Of a stretch of DNA of 18,068 bases, positions 1 to 7,623 are shown in pieces. This stretch comes from JAQVWU01 sp964628455 (GTDB lineage Bacteria > Bacillota > Clostridia > Oscillospirales > CAG-272). Position 1 is the stretch's first letter. Each line of letters starts with the position of its first letter. The position numbers and the translations under genes are program-made. Under the pieces are notes generated by a model. That model worked only from the letters and a program-made list of their open reading frames with translations. It searched no databases and was not told where the DNA came from. The stretch covers positions 1 to 18,068 of the forward strand of contig CAZVPD010000071.1 in assembly GCA_964628455.1 (NCBI GenBank), given 5' to 3'.

Positions 1-3
1 CCG

Positions 4-32
4 TTGACTAACCCGGACTTTTAATATAAAAT
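4..32 (+). promoter_or_regulatory. Probable sigma-A promoter for the permease pair
   Basis: TTGACT at 4-9, 17 bp spacer, TAAAAT at 27-32 (an overlapping TATAAA lies at 25-30). It is the only promoter-like sequence before the first gene and would give a leader of about 80 nt. The -10 is imperfect. Confidence 0.5.
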
Positions 33-117
33 AGGTAAGTATAATCCGCATAATGATCGGCTGATATCTGCGGCCGGTCCGTTCCCTTGATTGATAAAAA
101 ACGAAAGACGGTATGAT

Positions 118-1284
118 GTGAAAATAGAGTGGAATAAAAAATACACGACGATCGCCTTTTATGCCTGTGCCGTTGCCGCTGTTACGATACTGGCTGTTTT
201 TCTGGGCATCAACCTGAAATCCGCCGGAGCGGCTTTTAGAGGGTTTATCAGGCTGCTTAATCCGCTGATCATCGGCTTCATCATCGCTTATCTTTTCAAT
301 CCCCTCATGAAGGTCTGCGAAAAGAAGCTTTTCGCCTTCATAAGCAAAAAGAAGCCGCATCCTGCCGCCGTGCGTATCCTCTCCCTAATCACGACCTATA
401 CGATCTATTCGGTGATACTGGGACTGATCATGGCGCTGCTGATCCCGCAGGTCATTTTAAGCTATAACGACCTGATGGGTAAAATGGGCTATTATACCTC
501 CTCGCTGGAGTCGTTTATCAAAAAAGCATCCGCGGCCCTTCCGTTTGTCGATATGGACAGACTGCTCGCGCTGCTCAACGAATGGGTGTCCGATTCCTAT
601 ACGCTGATACAGAACATAACGCCCTATATCACCGCATTCTTTGCCGCTCTGATCGATCAGCTTAAAAATGCATTTCTCGGTATCGTGATTTCGGTTTACT
701 TCCTGTTTTCCAAAGAAAAGATCACGGCGCAGCTCAAAAAGACGATGTATGCTTTCCTGCCGCAAAAAAACGGGGACGGGGTCGTCTCGTTTCTGCGCTT
801 CACGGACAACACTTTCGGCGGATTTATCATAGGGAAACTCCTCGATTCGCTGATCATCGGCATCCTTACGTTTATCGTGCTTGCGATTTTTAAAATGCCC
901 TATTACCAGATGGTCAGCGTCATCATAGGCGTGACCAATGTCATCCCGTTTTTCGGACCTTTTATAGGAGCCATACCGGCTTCGTTCATTATTTTTATCG
1001 CGAACCCCGTCAAGGCGCTGTGGTTCGTCGCCATCATCATCGTCATACAGCAGGTTGACGGCAACATCATCGGCCCGAAAATTCTCGGACAGACCACAGG
1101 CCTCAGTTCGCTGGGGGTCATCGTAGCCATTACCGTGATGAGCGGTCTACTCGGAGTCGCCGGCATGTTCATCGGCGTTCCGCTGTTTGCTCTGCTCTAT
1201 ATGGGATTTGAACGCATCATAAACCGGAAAATCGGGGAAAAAAAAGCTGCGGAGCGGGATGACGGGGGAGGCGGTCCGTCATGA
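118..1284 (+). CDS. AI-2E family transporter (PerM/YdiK-like permease)
   Basis: Polytopic membrane protein of the AI-2E exporter family (PF01594), 388 residues from a GTG at 118. I prefer this start because the protein then opens with (V/M)KIEWNKKYTT, a typical family N-terminus; a TTG at 91 would add nine residues, and neither start has a strong ribosome binding site. Hydrophobic segments occur near residues 10-32, 45-62, 90-112, 185-200, 240-262 and 265-375, with the family signature VTNVIPFFGPFIGAIP at about 272-287. A central non-hydrophobic stretch (about 115-175) is usual for the family. Members have been linked to AI-2 or to Na+(Li+)/H+ exchange, but the substrate here cannot be told from sequence. 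The stop overlaps the start of the next gene by 4 nt (ATGA), so the two are cotranscribed and probably translationally coupled. Confidence 0.9.
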   Translation: MKIEWNKKYTTIAFYACAVAAVTILAVFLGINLKSAGAAFRGFIRLLNPLIIGFIIAYLFNPLMKVCEKKLFAFISKKKPHPAAVRILSLITTYTIYSVILGLIMALLIPQVILSYNDLMGKMGYYTSSLESFIKKASAALPFVDMDRLLALLNEWVSDSYTLIQNITPYITAFFAALIDQLKNAFLGIVISVYFLFSKEKITAQLKKTMYAFLPQKNGDGVVSFLRFTDNTFGGFIIGKLLDSLIIGILTFIVLAIFKMPYYQMVSVIIGVTNVIPFFGPFIGAIPASFIIFIANPVKALWFVAIIIVIQQVDGNIIGPKILGQTTGLSSLGVIVAITVMSGLLGVAGMFIGVPLFALLYMGFERIINRKIGEKKAAERDDGGGGPS

Positions 1285-2606
1285 AACCGGATTTCAGCAG
1301 CCGCTACAACACCGTTGCCGTCTATATTCTGATCGTGCTTCTGTTTACCGTCCTCTGCGTTTTTACGGGATATTATTTTCCGGATATCATCGACGGCGCG
1401 AAACTGGTCGTTTCCGTATTCAAGCCGGTCATTTATGGGCTGGTGATGGCGTTTCTGTTCAGCCCCGTGCTGCTCTTTTTCGAAAAGAGGGTATTCGCTT
1501 TCTGCGAAAGGAAAAAGTCCCGTCCGAAACTGCGTACTTTTCTTTCCCTGACGGCGACCTATCTGATCGTGGCGGCTGCGGCGTTTCTGTTTTTCATCAT
1601 CATCATACCGCAGGCGGCGGCGAGTTACAAAGACCTCGAAAACAAGCTTTCGGGTTATGTGGCCGCGGCTCAGAACTGGATCGAAAATACCATGGCAGGC
1701 CTTCCCGAAATCAATATCGGGCTGGGCAGCACGTCCGTTCCGGTCCCGGAACCGGTTTTCGTGAAAAATATGGACGGAACTGTCCCCAATGTCATCGTTT
1801 CCCGGATAAACGGAACGCAGAGTGCCGAGATGTCAGCGGCTGTCCGCAGTGTCCGTCAGGATTCGCTTCGCTACAGCGCGGCGGAGATCATCAGCGGTTT
1901 TATATCGGATTCATACAAACTCTTCTCCGACCTCACGCCCTATGTTCTGGACGCCCTGATGAAGCTTTTGACGGAGACCAAGAATATCGTCCTGGGCGTG
2001 ATCATTTCCGTCTACTATCTGTATGACCGCAAAACGATTGCCGCCCGTCTGCAGGTTATTTCGGAAACGCTGCTCCCCGACGGACTGCGCGGCGCACTCG
2101 GTGAATTTATTTCGCTTGTAAACCTGAGTTTTATGCAGTTTGTCAACGGAAAAGTGATCGACGCCGCGATCATCGGCTTTCTGTGCTTTATCCTCATGAG
2201 TGTTTTCGGAATGCCGTATGCCCCTCTCATAGGACTGCTTGTCGGCGTGACCGGCATCATACCCTATATCGGGCTCTTTCTCGGCGCGGTCCCCGGAGCT
2301 TTTATCATTTTTGTCGCGGACCCGCCGATGACATTCTGGTTTATTCTGCTCATCGTCGCGCTGCAGCAGGCCAATCTGTATTTCATCGAACCCCATGTTC
2401 TGCACAGCCAGATCAGACTCGACGCCGTCTGGATTATCATATCGGTCGTGATGACGGGCGAGATCTTCGGCATAGCGGGGCTGTTTGCGGGAGTGCCCGT
2501 ATTTGCCGTCTTCTATGTCCTGATCAAACGCCGCGCCGAACAGATGCTCGTAAAAAAAGGGCTTCCGCCCGAGACGTCCGCGTGGACGGGCCGGTCGGAA
2601 CCCTGA
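1281..2606 (+). CDS. AI-2E family transporter, second copy with extra central insertion
   Basis: 441-residue paralogue of the preceding gene. The ATG at 1281 overlaps the upstream stop, and a GGGGGAGG ribosome binding site lies at about 1263-1270. The fold is the same: N-terminal hydrophobic segments at about 12-32 and 42-65, another at 88-110, and a C-terminal hydrophobic half from about 235. The signature region VGVTGIIPYIGLFLGAVP (321-338) has Leu where copy 1 has Pro of the GP pair. Compared with copy 1, the central extramembrane region carries about 50 extra residues (roughly 145-198), Val/Pro- and Ser-rich. The tandem, overlapping arrangement suggests the two may work as a hetero-oligomer, but that is inference. 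The gene ends 8 bp before the convergent gene's stop and no terminator is visible. Confidence 0.9.
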   Translation: MKPDFSSRYNTVAVYILIVLLFTVLCVFTGYYFPDIIDGAKLVVSVFKPVIYGLVMAFLFSPVLLFFEKRVFAFCERKKSRPKLRTFLSLTATYLIVAAAAFLFFIIIIPQAAASYKDLENKLSGYVAAAQNWIENTMAGLPEINIGLGSTSVPVPEPVFVKNMDGTVPNVIVSRINGTQSAEMSAAVRSVRQDSLRYSAAEIISGFISDSYKLFSDLTPYVLDALMKLLTETKNIVLGVIISVYYLYDRKTIAARLQVISETLLPDGLRGALGEFISLVNLSFMQFVNGKVIDAAIIGFLCFILMSVFGMPYAPLIGLLVGVTGIIPYIGLFLGAVPGAFIIFVADPPMTFWFILLIVALQQANLYFIEPHVLHSQIRLDAVWIIISVVMTGEIFGIAGLFAGVPVFAVFYVLIKRRAEQMLVKKGLPPETSAWTGRSEP

Positions 2607-2614
2607 ATGCCTGT

Positions 2615-4522
2615 TTATCGGCTGCGCCTGCTTTTTATGGTCAGCGCCGCAAACAGGCAGAACGCTGCCGCGAGCAGGACGGCTGCGGCTGTCAGGCCGT
2701 CCCTGCTTTGGATCAGTTCATACGCGCCGGCGGGATCAGCCTGCGCGGCTGCGAAAAAACTTTCCGACGCGATCTTTTCGGTTTCCGTAAAGGCGCGTAT
2801 CGCAAGAGACCCGGCGGCGGCCGCAAAGAAAACGGTCAAAACTGTCAGGATCCGGCGGCGGTGTTCAGCTGCCGCCTTTTTTATTTCTTCATCCGACAGC
2901 AGGAGCACGGCGGCTGTGGAATGGACGGCGGCGAGAGCGAAGATGACCGCGGAGGACGCTTTGGAATAGAGGGAAAACGCGCTTCGGACCGGCTGTTCCT
3001 TAACGAGCAGAAGCTCGCGGCCCGTTCTGTTTCCGGCTTTGTCTTCGGCTGTCAGCTTCAGGCGGACCCGGGCGGCAGCGGGTGTTTTAATGCTGAAGCT
3101 GCCGTCCCCCGCTTCCGCGCTTTTGCCGTCCGCCTGCAGCAGGCTGCCTTTTTCGGTCACGCCCGTTATGATGTAATACGGGCCCTCTTCTTTTATTTCT
3201 GTGATCTCAAGAAAGGGCGGCAGCGTGTCAGGCAGGGGCAGAAACAGCTTCCCGCCGGAAACGGTGCCGTTTATGTCGGCCGACAGATAACTGTCGGATA
3301 TCAGATGCGAAAGGGCGTCCGAAAGGGAGCTGCTTTTTCCGCTTCGCGTCAGTTCAAGACGGTCCGGATAGAGGGTGACCGTGACTCCGTCGAGGCGGAC
3401 GCTTCCTGCCGCCGCGTCGCAGACGAAGACGAACGGCCCGCCGCCGGCCGAAACGGCTCCGGTGCGGGGCCTGACGGTCAGCGCTCCGCCGTAAAGCGGA
3501 GAGGATTCGTCAAAAAGGACAAAGGCCGATTCGAACGAAAGCGATAGAACGCCGTCTTTTTCGCTTATCGAAACGTCCCCGTCAAAATGCAGCCGTCCGC
3601 CGAGAACGGTGAGTCCCCCGAGTTCTTCCGAACAGGAGGAAAAAACGTATTCGCCGTAAGCGGTTTCGGTCATTCCGTGCGTCACGTATAATTTTCGCGC
3701 GGAGGTGCCGGAGAGAACGCCGTCGGAGATCACCGGGACATATTCACCGCTTTCGGTATCGGCGGGAAGCGTGACCGTTCCGTCCGTCACGGGCAGCATA
3801 TATTTCCTGCGGCCTTCGAGCAGAACAAACGCTTCGCCGTCCGCCGGCCGGCCGGTCACACCGAACGTTATCTCCCGTCCGTCTGAATAGACAAGTCCGT
3901 ATTCAAGGCCGGATTCGCTGCCCGACGGCGGGCATTGCGCGTATTCCCCGAAAAGCGCCCCTCGCTCCGCCGCATAACCACCCGCAAAGGCGTCAAAGCC
4001 GGGGTCGGGATAGGATCCGATATCCTGTGCTTCCGGGACAAACGAAAAGGCTCTCCCGAGTGCGGCCGCTGTTCCGGCGGTGTGGCCGAGTCTGAATTCG
4101 AGACGCGCGAGCGTGATGAAGGCTTTCTTTGTGTCACCGCACAGGGCTGCGGCATTCCTCAGCCTCCTGCAGAATTCCGCAGCAGCCGGGTCATCCCTTT
4201 CGGGTCCGAGGACCGGCCCGAGATCCGGCCGGGCGCGGATGACGCGGTCATATGCCCGGGAGTCCGCGGAGACAAATCCGTCCGGCATCGAAGCGCTTTT
4301 ATCGGACCCGAGATACGTCAGGCATGCCTCAAGCAGTTCGTCGGGGGACATCTCTGCTCCTCCGGAGATGCCCGAAAGGCCTGCAAACAAAAAAGCCGCG
4401 GCTGTCACGCAGAAGAACGCGGACAGGAGCGCGGCCGAAAGCCGCCGTTTTCTGATAAAAAAAACGGCGGACAGAATCACGGCGGGAAGAAATCCGAAAA
4501 ACAGCGCGGCGGAAGGATTCAT
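2615..4522 (-). CDS. Large membrane-anchored protein with TPR-like and Ig-like regions (unknown function)
   Basis: 635 residues; I do not recognise a named family. Visible parts: two N-terminal membrane segments (about 5-22 and 29-50); a helical, Ala-rich TPR-like region (about 60-195); a long beta-rich extracytoplasmic region (about 200-420); an Ig-like domain (about 430-507) ending in DKAGNRTGRELLLV; then three C-terminal membrane helices (about 523-542, 558-578, 609-628) with a basic tail KSRRSR. The protein is therefore probably anchored at both ends with its middle outside the cell. Residues 143-195 resemble residues 51-100 of the upstream gene product (shared DIG-x-[YF]-P core), so the two are partial paralogues. 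It starts 7 nt after the upstream stop, in an operon. The ribosome binding site is weak, which suggests translational coupling. Confidence 0.75.
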   Translation of the reverse strand: MNPSAALFFGFLPAVILSAVFFIRKRRLSAALLSAFFCVTAAAFLFAGLSGISGGAEMSPDELLEACLTYLGSDKSASMPDGFVSADSRAYDRVIRARPDLGPVLGPERDDPAAAEFCRRLRNAAALCGDTKKAFITLARLEFRLGHTAGTAAALGRAFSFVPEAQDIGSYPDPGFDAFAGGYAAERGALFGEYAQCPPSGSESGLEYGLVYSDGREITFGVTGRPADGEAFVLLEGRRKYMLPVTDGTVTLPADTESGEYVPVISDGVLSGTSARKLYVTHGMTETAYGEYVFSSCSEELGGLTVLGGRLHFDGDVSISEKDGVLSLSFESAFVLFDESSPLYGGALTVRPRTGAVSAGGGPFVFVCDAAAGSVRLDGVTVTLYPDRLELTRSGKSSSLSDALSHLISDSYLSADINGTVSGGKLFLPLPDTLPPFLEITEIKEEGPYYIITGVTEKGSLLQADGKSAEAGDGSFSIKTPAAARVRLKLTAEDKAGNRTGRELLLVKEQPVRSAFSLYSKASSAVIFALAAVHSTAAVLLLSDEEIKKAAAEHRRRILTVLTVFFAAAAGSLAIRAFTETEKIASESFFAAAQADPAGAYELIQSRDGLTAAAVLLAAAFCLFAALTIKSRRSR

Positions 4523-4528
4523 GGCGGT

Positions 4529-5281
4529 CTACCGGCCTGCGGCTGCGATTTTTAACCTGCGGTCCGTTTGTGGAGCCGCTCCGCAGTCGTATAAAAAAAC
4601 GTAGCGCAGATTTTTAAAATATTCAAGATCCGAAAGGTCGGTCATTGCATACCCCTCGTAGGCGTCCCGTTCGGTCTCGTAGCGCAGGAGCACATCGTTA
4701 AACGTGTCAGATTCGCCTCTTGTCAGCATATTGACTCCCGTATAGCGGCTTCCGAAGACGCAGAGGTCGTATATGCCGTCAAGGCTGCCGGCCTGCACCG
4801 GTCCTTCGGGCAGGGAAAGCGCTTCGCGGATGATCTTTTCGAGAACGGCGCTCTTCCATACGACCGTCTGATTTCCGGGCACGGTCTGTTCCGGCGCCGT
4901 TACCGATAGTTCGGGTCCGTCCGTCTCGAGCCGCAGCGCCGCTTCCGCCCCGGATAAGGCAAAAGGACGGAGATAGACCTCCGCACCGCTTTCGCCTGTC
5001 AAGGCTTTGGCGTCGGCGTAGCCCAGCGCGGCCGCGTAGGCGGGGGCGTATTTTTCGGGAAAGCGTCCGATATCGCCGGTATCGCTCAGGTCGTATTTTT
5101 CAAGCACCGCAAGAAATCCGGCGGCTGCGGCCGGTCCGTTTCCGGCCGCGAGATATCCCTCCCCGCGCGCGAGAGAGGATCCGATGTCCGGATGAAGGAT
5201 TGAATAAACGGCCGAAAATACAGAGGCGGCGGCGATGAGCGCGACCGCCGCCGCAGTCAGGCGGATTTCTCTGACAGTCAT
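4529..5281 (-). CDS. Exported or membrane-anchored protein with TPR-like region and LRR-cap-like C-terminus
   Basis: 250 residues from the ATG at 5281, chosen because AAGGAGG sits 6 nt upstream; the frame stays open a further 22 codons with no signal. A hydrophobic N-terminal helix (about 8-30) would be a signal anchor. Residues 40-100 look like a TPR-type helical hairpin and match part of the downstream 635-residue protein. Residues 143-232 (from VVWKSAVLEKIIREAL through DLSDLEYFKNLRYVFLYDC) resemble the N-terminal cap and first repeat of internalin-like leucine-rich repeats, but the protein ends before further repeats follow, so it may be a shortened LRR protein. Located 35 nt after pepC and 7 nt before the next gene, with no own promoter visible, it is probably in the pepC transcript. 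Function unknown. Confidence 0.75.
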   Translation of the reverse strand: MTVREIRLTAAAVALIAAASVFSAVYSILHPDIGSSLARGEGYLAAGNGPAAAAGFLAVLEKYDLSDTGDIGRFPEKYAPAYAAALGYADAKALTGESGAEVYLRPFALSGAEAALRLETDGPELSVTAPEQTVPGNQTVVWKSAVLEKIIREALSLPEGPVQAGSLDGIYDLCVFGSRYTGVNMLTRGESDTFNDVLLRYETERDAYEGYAMTDLSDLEYFKNLRYVFLYDCGAAPQTDRRLKIAAAGR

Positions 5282-5316
5282 GAAAGCCTCCTTGATGGCC
5301 TGACGGGAAGGGAGCT

Positions 5317-6645
5317 TCAGTCCGCCAGCGTTCCCATCGGGTCCCACGGCTTGAGGACCGCGGGTTCCCCGTCCGCCAGAGCCGCTTTGGCGCCGAGATA
5401 TTTTTTATGGATGACAGCCTGATACACAAACATGTCGAACCAGCTGTCGCTCATGAAGTAGTATCCGCCGTTGGGGTCGTCCTTGCCCCAGCTGTTTTCG
5501 ATCTTCCACCGGCGCGGAATGTCCCCGTCGAGGTGCACGCCCGTGATGACCATGGCATGGTTCATCGCGCTGTTGAGATAATCGAGCTGTTCCGCTTTGG
5601 TCAGCGTGGTGTCAAGACCGGTCACGGCGTCGTATTCGTAAAGGGCGGGATCCCAAAGGTTCTTCGAGCGTTCTCCGAACTTGCCGCAGTCGCTGCCGAA
5701 CCACACGGTTTCGCCGTCCTTCAGCTGGGAAAGGACCAGGTTTTTGAATTCGGCCATCTCCAGATTGAGATATTTAACGGGGGGCGCGCCGGCCACGTTG
5801 CCCAGCCGCTCCACGGTATACAGCCTGTCAAAGGGCTTGTCCGCCGTCGGTCCGTTGATAATCGAAATATAATCGCCGAGTATATTTCCGATGTATTTTT
5901 CTTTGAAGGAAAGGGGCGTCAGATCCTTTTCGATGAAATAGTTGCCGTCCTTGTCCTTGCCTTCAAACGCGAAGGTCTTCGGGGGAACGCCGAAACAGCG
6001 GACGAGGAATCCGTAAACGGCGCACATCATTTTCTCTTTCGCCGCCTGCAGTTCTTCTTTCGCCGCACCGCCGGCTGCCATACGGCGCAGAACGGAGGCG
6101 TTGTGCCTGAGGTTGACGTTAAGCTGGCCGTTCATAGGCCCTGTTGCCGATGACTGCGCGGTTTCCTGATAAACGTCTTTGGGCACAATGCCGTATTTTT
6201 CGATGATATTGACGAACATATCCCACTGCCCGCCGTCCTGCACGCCCGTGCTCAGGATAAAAGCGACCGTGCGGTCGTCGATATCCCGGTCCGCCGTGTC
6301 GATGACCGACTCAAGATAGAAATTGCTGCGTTCGAATTTATCCCAGAAAGCGAGCCAGCTCTGCGAAAGCTCGAAAAATTCGAGATTCTTTTCCTTGGCG
6401 ATGCGTTCCCGCAGGACATTGGTCGCGGCAAAAAGCCAGCAGCGCCCGCTGCTCTTCTGGTTGGTGGAGGCCATAGTTTTGATGTCGACGGAAAAAAGGA
6501 AATTCTGATTCGCAAGCGCCTCCCCGCAGAAGGCAAGGTCCGGCAGACTCAGTTTAAAAAGCGCGTTGGTCACAAGCCGTGACTTGGGGTCAGCGGCATA
6601 CGCTTCGCCCCAGCGTTCGATATCCGATAATTCTATGTTGTTCAT
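5317..6645 (-). CDS. pepC: Aminopeptidase C (C1B bleomycin-hydrolase family cysteine peptidase)
   Basis: Cytoplasmic papain-fold aminopeptidase of MEROPS family C1B, which removes N-terminal residues from peptides as a self-compartmentalised hexamer. From the ATG at 6645 it is 442 residues, the usual family length. The catalytic set is complete: QKSSGRCWLFAA gives the oxyanion Gln and nucleophile Cys69, NHAMVITGVHLD gives His363, and WKIENSWG gives Asn384. The family sequence ELSQSWLAFWDK is also present. I prefer 6645 over the in-frame ATG at 6714, because that upstream codon lies before the -35 of a good promoter (TTGCCA-17-TATAAT, 6676-6704). The C-terminus ends ...DPMGTLAD; the family's C-terminal residues normally line the active site and limit cleavage to aminopeptidase action. 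First gene of a three-gene minus-strand operon. Confidence 0.95.
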   Translation of the reverse strand: MNNIELSDIERWGEAYAADPKSRLVTNALFKLSLPDLAFCGEALANQNFLFSVDIKTMASTNQKSSGRCWLFAATNVLRERIAKEKNLEFFELSQSWLAFWDKFERSNFYLESVIDTADRDIDDRTVAFILSTGVQDGGQWDMFVNIIEKYGIVPKDVYQETAQSSATGPMNGQLNVNLRHNASVLRRMAAGGAAKEELQAAKEKMMCAVYGFLVRCFGVPPKTFAFEGKDKDGNYFIEKDLTPLSFKEKYIGNILGDYISIINGPTADKPFDRLYTVERLGNVAGAPPVKYLNLEMAEFKNLVLSQLKDGETVWFGSDCGKFGERSKNLWDPALYEYDAVTGLDTTLTKAEQLDYLNSAMNHAMVITGVHLDGDIPRRWKIENSWGKDDPNGGYYFMSDSWFDMFVYQAVIHKKYLGAKAALADGEPAVLKPWDPMGTLAD

Positions 6646-6675
6646 TCCCGTATTCCCTTCGGTTATTTTAAAAAC

Positions 6676-6704
6676 ATTATAACTCTTTTGCGGACCGATG
6701 GCAA
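6676..6704 (-). promoter_or_regulatory. Promoter of the pepC operon
   Basis: Read on the minus strand: TTGCCA (6699-6704), 17 bp spacer, TATAAT (6676-6681). Predicted transcription start near 6669, about 24 nt before the pepC ATG. Confidence 0.75.
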
Positions 6705-6724
6705 TGCTTTTCACAAAGATTCTG

Positions 6725-6753
6725 TTTACAAATATATGAACCTGTGATATTAT
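6725..6753 (+). promoter_or_regulatory. Promoter of the LRR protein gene
   Basis: TTTACA (6725-6730), 17 bp spacer, TATTAT (6748-6753), about 50 nt upstream of the ATG at 6811. Divergent from the pepC promoter, with the two -35 boxes about 20 bp apart. Confidence 0.65.
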
Positions 6754-6810
6754 AGACTAAACAGTCTTGTTTCTGCCGGCGCAGAGCCGGATCTTGCGGG
6801 AGGAAACCAA

Positions 6811-7545
6811 ATGAAAACTATGAAACGGATCATTCTGGCCGTGGCCGTCCTGCTGCTGCTCGGAACGGCTTTCAGCGTCTGCGCCTACGGGGAGACGGAA
6901 AACGGGGTGGTCGTCGACGACGCGGCCGGAGGCGAAACAGACGCGGAAGGAAAGCCCTATCTGACCGTTCTGGGTTACCGCGGCTATAGATCGAACGTCG
7001 AGATCCCCGCGGTCGTCGACGGTCAGACGGTCCGGTATCTGTCGAAGTCCGCGTTTTCGGGCAACAAGAGCATCACGAAAGTGGTGATTCCCGATACCGT
7101 CACGGATATCGGCGACGAGGTTTTCGCCGGCTGCATCAATCTCAGGACCGTCGTCCTGCCGGCATCGCTTGAAAAGATCAACCTCTCGGCTTTTTCGGGC
7201 TGTACGCTGCTGTCCGAAATCATACTGCCCGATACGCTGAAGGTCATAGACGACTTCGCCTTTGAATACTGCGCGATGCTCAAAACACTGAAAATACCCG
7301 CTTCCGTCACGCAGATCGGCCATTATGCGTTTATGTCCTGTGAAAATTTAATACTCGACTGCTCCGAAAACGCCTATGCCCTCGCCTATGCAGCTGAAAA
7401 CAACGTCGTGACCGATCTCTCGGATTCCCCCGATTCGCCCCTGAAAACGGCGGCTGTCATTACCCTGTCCCTCGGCTGTGCGGTCATCGCGGGCAGTCTT
7501 CTGATCAGATTTCTCAGAAACCGTAAAAATAAAAAAAATCAATGA
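6811..7545 (+). CDS. BspA-like leucine-rich-repeat surface protein
   Basis: 244-residue exported protein. GGGAGG at 6798-6803 precedes the ATG at 6811; a second in-frame ATG lies at 6820. Residues 1-26 form a signal peptide. Residues about 60-185 hold LRR_5-type (PF13306, Treponema/BspA) repeats of about 23 residues: SAFSGNKSITKVVIPDTVTD, EVFAGCINLRTVVLPASL, SAFSGCTLLSEIILPDTL, FAFEYCAMLKTLKIPASV and a last one at YAFMSCENL. Each carries the typical AF-x-x-C/N...L...I-P pattern. A C-terminal membrane helix (about 212-235) is followed by RFLRNRKNKKNQ, so the protein is held in the membrane with the repeats outside. Such repeats usually mediate protein or surface binding; the ligand is unknown. 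Monocistronic by its own promoter and downstream hairpin. Confidence 0.88.
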   Translation: MKTMKRIILAVAVLLLLGTAFSVCAYGETENGVVVDDAAGGETDAEGKPYLTVLGYRGYRSNVEIPAVVDGQTVRYLSKSAFSGNKSITKVVIPDTVTDIGDEVFAGCINLRTVVLPASLEKINLSAFSGCTLLSEIILPDTLKVIDDFAFEYCAMLKTLKIPASVTQIGHYAFMSCENLILDCSENAYALAYAAENNVVTDLSDSPDSPLKTAAVITLSLGCAVIAGSLLIRFLRNRKNKKNQ

Positions 7546-7569
7546 AACCGGCTGAGGCAAAGGACGAAA

Positions 7570-7623
7570 GACGCGCAGCCCTCCGCTTATCTGTACGGCG
7601 GGGAACTGCGCGTCCGGTTTATT
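7570..7623. terminator. Probable bidirectional hairpin terminator
   Basis: GACGCGCAG (7570-7578) pairs with CTGCGCGTC (7606-7614), with further pairing of the inner CCGC/GCGG. It is followed by TTTATT on the plus strand and by TCTTTCG on the minus strand. It lies between the convergent genes ending at 7545 and 7619. The U-tracts are short, so efficiency is uncertain. Confidence 0.6.

Noticed and set aside
2183..3547. 454-codon plus-strand ORF across the permease and 635-residue gene
   Set aside because: Arg/Cys-rich shadow frame spanning two real genes on opposite strands, with no domain pattern.
3935..4604. Plus-strand ORFs of 174-206 codons opposite the 635-residue gene
   Set aside because: Low-complexity shadow frames of a GC-rich gene with no ribosome binding site.
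5282..5347. Longer start of the 250-residue protein
   Set aside because: It overlaps the pepC end and has no ribosome binding site; AAGGAGG precedes the ATG at 5281.
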